DNA of 64,000 nt, taken from Petrosia ficiformis (Eukaryota > Porifera > Demospongiae > Haplosclerida > Petrosiidae). This document shows, one piece after another, positions 54,961 through 64,000 of this stretch (within the stretch, counting starts at the first letter, position 1; each line of letters starts with the position of its first letter). The stretch spans positions 2,155,001 through 2,219,000 of the forward strand of contig OX345640.1 in assembly GCA_947044365.1 (NCBI GenBank), given 5' to 3'. The translations under genes were made by a program, and so were the position numbers. Under the pieces are notes generated by a model. It ran no database searches and was not told the origin of the DNA. It saw nothing but the letters and a program-made list of their open reading frames with translations.

Positions 54961-56215
54961 TACATGTACATATCAAATTGGTTACCAAGCAATTGCTGAA
55001 TTTAAATTATTTCAATAATTCTTCAATTAGTAAACTAACTACCAAAAATGACCATTTCTCATTTTAGTTAGTTATAGTCATTACAAAAGAATTTTAATTG
55101 TTTAGCGTTAACTAATGCCTTACTAAAATGGGTTGTAGTACATGTAATAATAATTATTATCCTTTGATATAAATTCCAAAACACCCTCATTACTATGTAA
55201 ATACATGTATTAAGTTAATTTAGTTGCTACATGTATTTATTGCTTATTACACACATCATCAAGTAAAATTGACCACAAATTGTATAATTATATTAAATTG
55301 TGTATTTCATAACTACAGATACCAAAGAATACATTTTAAGACACTAATAATTATAACAAGTCTGATAGGTTTCTCACTGGTAATTGTTAATTGCATGATA
55401 AAGAATAATACATCATGCAGGATGAAAAAAGGACAGTTTATCAACAATTCTACTAATTAACCATATGTAGTAATATAGATGACAAGCATCTTCCCCTGTA
55501 TAATAATAATAATACACATGTATAGTGAGAAAGTAATTAGAGAGCAGCTGTCATTTTAACCTGTACAATGGCTTGTTAACTCTATTCATAAACAAAATTC
55601 CATTAACAATTTAAAGTGATTAATTCTTTCTCATAGTATTATAACAGCTAATACACATTATAGGCATGCATTTTATATAGTACATATATACAGTATAAAA
55701 TAACAATCATACATGTACATAATTATAACATATATAATATATACATACATACATGTAAATATATATACATGCATAAATGAGTGGCTGCATGCATAATTAT
55801 GTTTGTGTATATATATGTACATGCACTTATGCTTATTATGGCAAAAGGTAAGACATGAAATGACCACACATTAATTAGAAAATTATGTTGTATTCCCAAA
55901 GTAGCAGATATACTGTTTTTTTATACATCCCATTATTCACAGAGGCCTGACTACTGCAGTGACTAACAAACATTTCATCTTGCTGTCTTCCTGTGCCTAA
56001 TGAAGCATGATTTTAACATCAATGGCTTTCTCAACTACTTTTCTTTCCAGCAAAGTAAGTTAGAAACTTCAGTCATGAAAGTTATGAAGCTGACAAAAGT
56101 TGCTTTGAAAGCCCAAATTGCATGAGGCGTTTATAAATAGTATATCCGCTACTGTGGAAATTTCTAATTATTGTAGGGGAGTTTCAAGCGTATAAATATA
56201 TACATAGGGATGATG

Positions 56216-56227
56216 TCACCATCGTAC

Positions 56228-56265
<38 letters not shown>

Positions 56266-56387
56266 GTACGATGGTGACATCATCCCTTTGATGTGGTGAG
56301 TTCTATATATTATATATAGACCTTCCATGTGCACACTATGCAGGAGATGTCACCATCATACAATATATTGTATGATGGTGACATCTC
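56216..56387. repeat. Hairpin pair, right copy
   Basis: The (AT)n hairpin at 56216-56287 and the 22+22 palindrome at 56344-56387 are the counterparts of 13168-13251 and 13308-13351. The arms are unchanged; only the AT core length differs. Confidence 0.85.
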
Positions 56388-57609
56388 ATCTTGGCTCGGG
56401 CTATGATGGCTATGATGTATGATGGTGACATCTCATCTTGGCTCGGGCTATTCACATCCTCGGACACAAATCTCAGGTCCTATATTTTGTATATAGAACC
56501 TGTTAGCATACTATATATATTACATATATAATTATCTTGACTGTGAACAGACTTTAGTTATAGTCTTAGCTTAGTTTAGTTAGCTAATGCCTTACTAAAA
56601 GGGGTTGTTTAACTAAAACAACACTATTTTATAAATACATGTAAATATAATAATTATCATTTGATATAAATTCCAATACACCCTCACTACTATGTACATG
56701 TACAGTGTATGTATTACTTACAATACACATCATGAAGTAAAAATTTATATATGTACATACATGTACAATCAGTCAATTTTATCAGTTACTAAATGTGATA
56801 TATCATACATAAGCATAATGACCAAAAATTGTATTATTATAATTATATTTCATAACTCCAGACACCAAAGACTATAATTGTACACATCTGATAAATTTAA
56901 TATATCAAGGAGAAGAAATCTTTAAAACCAAAACTACATGTATATTAATGTATATTTTAAGACACTGACAATTATACATAATTATTATAAAAAGTCTAGT
57001 ACTAAGCCATATAATGACTAGAGTTTAGATAATTAAATAAGGTATATACAACACAAAATAGCCCCCATACTACTAAATAAAACAAGACCCTGTGTCAAAT
57101 TTCAAAGGCACAGTATATTAATAAACTATGAATGTTATTATAATACAGGTTAAAGTGTATAAACAAAATTCATTACTAAGTAGGTGTAGGATGTAACTAA
57201 GTATGCAGTTATACGTCATATAAACAATACATTATAATATATGAGATATATCATTTGTACTATCAGTGATGAACGGGAGGCTTTAGTACATAGTTATATA
57301 CAATATATAGTATATACATACATGTACATGTATTTGTAATATAATCTTAGTATAATAATTATTACAGCCTGAGTCCAAGTATTGTTCGCAATTATTTACT
57401 TATCAGTAATCATTTTTGTTTTTCAATCACATGTCAACACTTGTGGCGAGGGTTCTGCACTATGAGTGCATTCGTTACTTAATAGAATCCACACATGGTC
57501 ATGTCATATGCTCGTGTCATGATATATATATATATATGAATTATATCCATCAAGGAAATTATAACAGTTGTGTATGCATATGAGCTGATGATGTCATGTA
57601 ATTAAATTG

Positions 57610-58190
57610 TGAAGTACATAAGTATATTTTAAGACACTAATAATTATACATACTATAACAAGTCTGATAGGTTTCTCCTTAGCATAGGAGAGCTGGTAAT
57701 TGTGAATTACATCAAGAATAATACATCATGCAGGATGAAGAAAGGACAGTTTATCAACAACAAAAACACAACATTCTATTAATTAACCATATGTAGTAAT
57801 ATAGATGACAAGCATCTTCCCCTGTATAATAATAATAATACACATGTATAGTGAGAAAGTAATTAGAGAGCAGCTGTCATTTTAACCTGTACAATGGCTT
57901 GTTAACTCTATTCATAAACAAAATTCCATTAACAATTTTAAGTGTTTAATTCTTTCTCATAGTATAATACACATTATAAGCATGCATTTTATATAGTACA
58001 TATATACAGTATAATAACAATCCTACATGTACATAATTATGTTTGTGTATATACACATACATGGACTTATGTACATACAACTAGGAGCTTATTATGGCAA
58101 AAGGTAAGACATGAAATGACCACACATTAATTAGAAAATTATGTTGTATTCTCAAGGTAGCAGATATACTGTTTTTTATACATCACATCT
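57610..58190 (+). repeat. Third copy of the 12290-12870 segment
   Basis: TATTTTAAGACACTAATAAT, AACAAGTCTGATAGGTTTCT and GATGACAAGCATCTTCCCCT through CACACATTAATTAGAAAATT follow 12296-12850/55333-55890 with indels. It lies just outside the right end of the large copy. Confidence 0.85.
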
Positions 58191-58238
58191 CTCATCTGAT
58201 TATGCATTTATACACTATATCATTGTGTGAAATCTTAC

Positions 58239-59645
58239 TTTCATTCTTGAGAAGTATTGAAACACATTCATTCTTCTTGGATATTGTTTCATTGGTCACC
58301 CATCAACACTGTGACAAGACATACTATAATTATTAGGATGTCTGGGTTTAGGCATTATCAATATCTCAAGCCATTTAAAAGCTGTATGTTTAACAGCATA
58401 GAAAGTTCCTTCATAGTAAACCTAAAAAATAAATTTTAAAACTAAATGTGAACAATAAACAGACACAAGAATGTACCTCTAATACAGTCCCATTTCCCTC
58501 TTCTCTTAATGTTCTAGTATGTGGTAATCGTATTCATATCCTATTCACCATCTCCCTGATAAAGATATTATCAGTAATAGCAAATTTAGCAATATGATCA
58601 TAATTTGTAATACAGCAGTCATAAATGATCATCATTATGACTTACATAGAAACAAAATCCTGGCCTATCAAATCATTCCATAGCATAGCATTTGATCTGC
58701 TGTTTAGTAACATAAGAATCAGGTCCTTCACCAAGAGGTCTGGCTAATAACCAACTGGAGCCCAGTATTTGTTCATGATAAGGACCTGGTGGTTGACAAA
58801 GAGGGGGTATAGTCAGAGGAGGTCTAAGAGGAGAAATGGATAGTGGTAACAATGTTATAATTAATAGAAACAATACATATAGGTTACTTTAAAAACAATA
58901 TAAACAATATTACAATAGAATTTCAGACATTAGACTACAGTATATGAACAATGTACCTAGTAGCTGTTTCTTTCAAGTTTGCTACAATAGTTGAAGTTGT
59001 AATTTCAGCTGATTCTGTTCCTTTTTTAGCAGGTAATGGTAGTTCTCTTCCAATCTGTTCATGATATCAAACCCTTCCATCTTTTTCCATCTGATGTCTT
59101 CCTGGGCTTAATATATATCTATTAGATAGTTAGTCACATCCTATATCTCCCAGTTCACTAGGCTCAGAGTGGGTATATAATGATTTCATCACAGGTTCTC
59201 TGCCACTAGGAGGGGTAATCGAGATTCATTCAAACCTGTGTGAGTTTAGTACAACTAGTTCAGCAATCTCAAATGATATTTGAGGGATGCTTGTAAAGCT
59301 TTCTCTCCAAATCAGAGAACCATCAGGTTGAGGATTTTCAAGTGTTAATGAATCTTTTGGAAGTGTTAATGAATTTTATTAAACATTTATGGCCTATTAA
59401 CACACTTCATGAATCTACACAAGTCAAATAAGTTACACATTACTGTATATGGTCATTTCACTACATTGTGTTCTGATTAACATAGGACAATGTAATTGAA
59501 GTTGAAGGTACATTAAATATTTTACCCCATTATAATAAAGTGAAGTTTCAGCTTTATTCCCCACTTTCAAACTGTTCAATAGTTAAGTATCCATAATAAC
59601 CTGGTGCTATTTCTGGACCTGTTTGTGATACAGAGTCTGAAGATG
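58239..59645 (-). pseudogene. Decayed multi-exon gene, unidentified
   Basis: Minus-strand exons with consensus splice sites can be followed. Exon 58957-about 59645 reads SQTGPEIAPGYYGYLTIEQF, a frameshift, SLYYNGVKYLMYLQLQLHCP, more breaks, then LTLENPQPDGSLIWRESFTS, IPQISFEIAELVVLNSHRFE, TGA, ISITPPSGREPVMKSLYTHS, TAA, LSPGRHQMEKDGRV, TGA and YHEQIGRELPLPAKKGTESA. Its donor GTAC and the acceptor CTCCTCTTAG keep the frame into exon 58646-58823 (PPLTIPPLCQPPGPYHEQIL). That exon has a late frameshift, then WNDLIGQDFVSM, which joins in frame to 58477-58555 (IRLPHTRTLREEGNGTVLE) and 58239-58421 (VYYEGTFYAVKHTAFKWLEI). There are several stops and about two frameshifts, so the gene is dead. I could not name the family. 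Confidence 0.65.
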
Positions 59646-59649
59646 ATAT

Positions 59650-59674
59650 ATGGTATATGTGTATATATTATATA

Positions 59675-59723
<49 letters not shown>

Positions 59724-59740
59724 CATACAGTCATACGGTG
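59650..59740. repeat. (TA)n microsatellite
   Basis: TATATA runs interrupt the upstream side of the decayed gene. The IYIYIY ORFs in this area are artefacts. Confidence 0.95.
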
Positions 59741-60223
59741 TACATACAACACACATATGTGCATACATACATACACAGTATTTACATAGACAATGTACAT
59801 GTACATGTACATCCATATGCAGTAGTAAACACTACTTCAAAAACAGATATTACAAAAAAAACATAGATCTACAATATACTCATTATACTAGCTCAGGTAA
59901 ACTAATCCTAATAACATAACTAAGGTGTTTTCTGATAACCTGTGTGTACATATAAAATAATTATTTGTGTACGTAGACTATAATATACATGTATGTATGT
60001 GTGTCCATATGTACATGTATATCTGTATTAAATTGGAAAAAAATATATATATATATAATATTATATGCAATTATGTATAACTATTTATACATGTACATAA
60101 TATATAGTACAGATATAATTATTATATAGTGTGGTAGATTCAAGACTCCAACATTCCAAATCAGGTAATAACAACTACAACTACAACTAAAAAATGTGCT
60201 TATGCATGTATGTTCTTCCTTAC

Positions 60224-60269
60224 CTAGAGCTTCATCAGACACTAATTTATTTGTAGCTCTGTGTTTGTT
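60224..60269 (-). CDS. Candidate small exon, NKHRATNKLVSDEAL
   Basis: The acceptor ATACTGCTCAG and donor CTAG/GTAAGGAA bound 46 nt reading NKHRATNKLVSDEAL in one frame. By position it could be an upstream exon of the decayed gene at 58239-59645. It is too short to judge alone. Confidence 0.3.
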
Positions 60270-61194
60270 CTGAGCAGTATATAAAATGAATATTACAGTG
60301 TGTATGGTATATGTGCATACCTGCATACGTAGCTTAATTGCTATATACCACAGATCAAAAGTATGAATGTATTAAAATTCAAAATTTATAACTTGTAAAA
60401 ATGTCTGTGTAGGACTGTAGGAGAGAAAGGATATACAAATAATATATACTGTACATAATATTATACATGTATAATAATACATGTATAATATTAAACATTG
60501 ACTATAGCCTTTCAAAAAATGTTTTACAATTTAGCCAAATCTTTTGGTGTCTAAATTTACATAGTCAGCTATTAACAATTTGTTTACTATATGAAACAAA
60601 ATTGGTCATGTGATTTTCCCACACACTGTAGCATAATTATAAATGGAGGGATAGACTTAGCATAAGTTAATAAGACAACAGTGATAAAGGTTAGTTTATT
60701 TAGTGAAATGCTATACATTACATAGCTATATAGCTAAATGTGACCCTTGAATCATCAAAAGCTTCCAGGTATGGAGAAGTGATAATCTTTGGTTTAATAC
60801 ATACATGTCTATAATCTAAAGTCCAACACAATTTATATAACTACAAGTTAATTAAGTTTATAATATATTACTGATGAAGTATAACTGTCAGCAGACTGAG
60901 CAGAGTGAAAATTTGTTTATACATGCGTCTGTGTAAGTTCCTAAAGTTAGTCAAAATCAAGTTAATTATGACTATAATTAAGAGCTAATTACGTACAATA
61001 TAATTATGTCATAATTACAATGATAATAAATGTAATATCATACCTCATGTGTTGTAATAGATTTATAATTATTACGTCCAAGGCAATTATTAGTTATAGT
61101 TGAGTAATTAATTATAAATACAGTCACTTCATACTGATAGGACAACAGTACTTTCACCAGTTAATAGTTAATTAAAACAGGGTTATTATCAATA

Positions 61195-61470
61195 AATAGA
61201 TGAACATTTTGATAGATAAATAGATAGATAGATAGACAGATATAGATAGATGGATAGATAGATAGATGGATAGATAGATGGATAGATAGATAGATAGATA
61301 GATAGACAGACAGATAGATAATGTAGATAGATAGATGGATAGATAGATGGATAGATAGATAGATACATGTAGATAGATAGATAGACAGACAGATAGATAC
61401 ATTTAGATAGATAGATAGACAGACAGATCGATACATGTAGATAGACAGACAGATAGATAGAAGTATATTA
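61195..61470. repeat. GATA/GACA microsatellite, third copy
   Basis: This is in the same position in the block as 7728-7985, with many GACAGACAGA variants. Confidence 0.95.
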
Positions 61471-61667
61471 TTGTATAATGCAATGTTATAGTTAGTTTAG
61501 GAATGCATGGTTATATAATCATATTATGTTATACATGTATACGTACATATATGGTCACAATTCCTCTTCTGTAAACATCCTTACAAGTTGTAAATTACCC
61601 ACACACAACTATGTTGTTATTGCCAAGTGATACATTACCTTATTTGGTCAAACTGTATTATATCTTT

Positions 61668-61708
61668 TTTGATTGGCTGTACCCTGAATCAGGATGTCCT
61701 TATAAAAC
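61668..61708 (+). promoter_or_regulatory. CCAAT-TATA promoter, third copy
   Basis: TTGATTGGCT and CTTATAAAACCAGAGTAAA remain while the sequence between them is changed and the following hairpin is absent. Confidence 0.4.
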
Positions 61709-61998
61709 CAGAGTAAACTTTAGTTTAAAAGTAACTACCACTGCCAAGCTATGTAAAGAATGCTTCACTATATTATGTTTCAAGGAGTATGAGTATTAGG
61801 TGATATTAGTACTGTATCAATGATATTAGGTGATACTAGTTAACTGTATCACCCACTACAATAAGTATTAGGTGATGTTAGTTAATTGTATCACCCACTA
61901 TTATGATTTAGTGAAGTCTTTCCAATCAATCCTAGTAAAGGATTTTGATAGCATTGTTAGTTGCTTGAGAGTATGATTTTACTTAAGTACTTACTTAC

Positions 61999-62139
61999 AT
62001 ATAGTGCTACACAATACACAAATAGCTTGAGGTGAAGAAATGTTGTTAAATGGCTACAATCATCTTGTAACAAGTCAATGAGAGAGGAATGGATCACTAT
62101 TCTACAAAATTCTATCTGTTTAGCTCCTTCTTCATCAAG
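61999..62139 (-). CDS. Conserved minus-strand exon, third copy
   Basis: LDEEGAKQIEFCRIVIHSSL, then IDLLQDDCSHLTTFLHLKLF and VYCVALY, with donor TAT/GTAAGTAAG. It is 12 nt shorter than in the other copies and still open, while the surrounding noncoding sequence has many frame-breaking indels. Confidence 0.5.
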
Positions 62140-62589
62140 TCAGAGGTCGATTGGCACCAGTTAGAAATAAAGAGGTAATAAATATTTAATGTTCTATTTG
62201 TGTTATTAATAATGTTTTGAAATTTTTAAAAAGTTTGTAGTTCTTGAATTTAACCTTATATGGTCAAACTAGTGTGATTAGTCATAAGTACATGCACTAC
62301 ATGTATTAAGCATGTTTTATTAAAGATATTTAAGTAGTTAGTTAGTCCTCTGGCCTGGTTAATAAGGCTTCACATGTGGTATGTGTATACACATTAACTA
62401 ATTCTTGCAAATACAAGTACAGTATGAGTGGTTTATTGTGCTACAATAAATAACTATAACATACATTTATATGTATATAATTATAATTACATGTAATAAT
62501 TTATATATAATTATATATACATACATGTATAATTATGTAAATTTATGAATAGAGAGTGACATGTGTCCAGGTGCTAGTCTAGTTGTTCA

Positions 62590-62597
62590 GAATACTG

Positions 62598-62641
<44 letters not shown>

Positions 62642-62700
62642 GTATTATATTACATGTACAAATGTATATGTACAAAATAATTATATTTGTTTTAATTATA
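62590..62700. repeat. (AT)n microsatellite
   Basis: There are about 20 AT dinucleotides, then TACATGTACA phrases. Confidence 0.9.
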
Positions 62701-63184
62701 ATTATAAAAATGTATAGGACTGAACAAATAGTTTACAGAACATCTCACACATCATAATATACTTGATTAATTATCTCTTTGTACATGTATATACTCATAC
62801 TATAAGTGTGATGCGTGTTTCATGCGTGTACTGGCACTTGTGTAGACGGGTGTCTGTGTGTATATATGTGTGAGTATGTAATATTTATGCAGACTCAGAA
62901 GCTGATTAGTTTACATTACCCGATCTGATCTAATTTCACTTGCTCTATGAATAACAAACAGCAGAGAGCTAAATACACAGTAGCTATGTAAAGCTTTAGT
63001 GATACATAAATCTTACTACATGTATTATATTCACTTAACATGACCCATAAACCAGTATGACCACATATTATAAACCAGTTTAAGATATTCACATATAACA
63101 GGACTGGAAGGCTGTGTGAAAAAGTGAAAATGTGAACCAGCACAAAAACACAAGAATTATGTCAAGCTGGAAGCTGGTTTCTTC

Positions 63185-63240
63185 ACTTAGCTAACTGGAG
63201 ACTCTTTGAAAAGTCAGTAACTGAACTATAACACTTTCTA
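63185..63240 (-). pseudogene. Third copy of the terminal exon, frameshifted
   Basis: The acceptor region (CTGGAGCTTTTTATAG) and GACTTTTCAAAGAGTCT are present, but indels break the frame that is open at 9643-9731 and 52466-52554. The 61-aa ORF here is a different frame. Confidence 0.4.
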
Positions 63241-63589
63241 TAAAAAGCTCCAGTCACAAATGTAAACTTGTGTTGAAGATTAATCATCCTTGTCACCAAG
63301 TTTGATGGAGTGATACAGAAATTCCAACAAATAAGATGCTTGTATACAGAAAGCAGCTTAGTTCCCATTTAGCTATTGTTATATATTAGAGAGAAGATGC
63401 TGAAATTAGCTAAATAGTATAGAGAACAATGATCTTATTAAAAACTGATTACATCATAGTCTGGGTCTGTGGGAGGCTGTCTGCCCACGAGACTAATCAT
63501 TGTTAACCCACGTTTATGAAATCATATTAATTATTCATACTAATAACAGTCTGCAGTGGCAAACAGTTGTTTCATAGAGAGAGCTAAAG

Positions 63590-63960
63590 TTATCCAGTAA
63601 GTTTTATTTCTAGTGTTGTCTGAATAAGAAAATAATTCATATTATACCTGTAACTGAAACTCCAAGACAATTAATGGAACTGTGAGCGAAGGGTGAAAAC
63701 GAACGAGTGAAGGAGTTAGTGATAGCGGTAAAGTTTGTAGTGTGGCTGTTGGTTGGTGCTATGACTACAGTCTAGCCAGTAAAGAAAAGCAGTTAATTCA
63801 GTGTGGTTGTAATTTAATAGTTCTAAAGTGGTTACATAGTACAACTTCTAACCACTGTATACGTATCCAGGTCACCAGGTGTAAACAGTGATAACACACT
63901 CAGCATGCAAAACGACAAGGAAGTGGCTTGCAAAAATAAAAATGAAGTCATACCTTAGTA
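63590..63960 (+). promoter_or_regulatory. Leader of a gene B-type LW-tail member, continuing off the window
   Basis: CCAGTAAGTTTTATTTCTAG, GTTGTCTGAATAAGAAAATA, GACTACAGTCTAGCCAGTAA and TTCAGTGTGGTTGTAATTTA form a complete leader. The coding exon would lie beyond 64000. Confidence 0.6.
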
Positions 63961-64000
63961 AAAAAATGTCATTGTAATGATATGATCCCTGTTCCACCTG

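Larger units (their letters stand above)
42509..57516 (+). repeat. Right copy of the 14.5-kb segmental duplication
   Basis: This is the counterpart of 1-14480, about 530 bp longer. Main differences are a tandem amplification in the inverted-repeat element (46765-47100), an insertion of decayed CpG element near 54765-54960, many small indels at 49-53 kb, and near identity at the two ends. Confidence 0.93.
60620..64000 (+). repeat. Third, diverged partial copy of the large block
   Basis: This matches 7200-10420 and 49980-53210 in order: CACATTTGCTAAATGTGACC-type flank, GATA microsatellite, CCAAT-TATA promoter, the conserved minus-strand exon, TCTAATTTCACTTGCTCTAT, the terminal exon region and a gene B leader. 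It continues past the window end, and another gene B coding exon would be expected about 180 bp beyond. Confidence 0.9.

Overview
The window looks like AT-rich nuclear DNA of an animal. Small ORFs sit behind putative 5'-UTR introns, with TATA boxes, AATAAA signals and very many TGTA/GATA micro- and minisatellites, and there are short inverted-repeat transposons and a Rap-like GTPase exon with a splice acceptor. Nothing is prokaryotic or viral. A marine invertebrate, perhaps a demosponge, is my guess from general sequence character; no gene here fixes the species.

The main content is a tandem array of one small membrane-protein family that I do not recognise (called here the LW-tail family). 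Intact members lie at 523-897, 10613-10951, 19894-20424, 28020-28340, 31064-31450, 34579-35118, 38683-39222, 43039-43413 and 53438-53779, all on +. A copy with two stop codons lies at 25443-25958, and several 5' leaders have no coding exon (about 1876-2165, 33498-33720, 41580-41950, 42120-42460, 44391-44680, 63660-63960). Each gene has one coding exon just after a splice acceptor. It encodes a short hydrophobic N-terminus, a basic stop-transfer segment and a conserved tail with the motifs E-E/Q-Y-T-x-[QK]-D and [PS]-Y-[MT]-V, usually ending L-F-V-I. In four copies the hydrophobic part is expanded into eight 12-13-residue 'LW' units.

Layout: 1-14480 is the left copy of a block repeated at 42509-57516. 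A third, more diverged partial copy occupies 60620-64000, and a small piece is repeated at 57610-58190. Between the two large copies (14.5-42.5 kb) are a 64-bp minisatellite with higher-order structure, four copies of a TATA-promoter/first-exon fragment that run into microsatellites, the LW-tail genes C to H, a foldback transposon, two oppositely oriented hAT-like MITEs with perfect 8-bp target duplications, and a broken Rap-like exon. The minus strand of the repeated block carries exon-like ORFs kept open in two or three copies (8495-8647, 51341-51493, 61999-62139; 9643-9731, 52466-52554). Next to the third copy lies a decayed multi-exon gene at 58239-60269 that had not been predicted as a single ORF.

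The array seems to grow by segmental duplication with promoters, leaders and 3' flanks carried along. The satellites often sit exactly at leader or promoter breakpoints, so they may be the recombination points. The two large copies could also partly reflect two haplotypes assembled in series; this cannot be decided from sequence alone.
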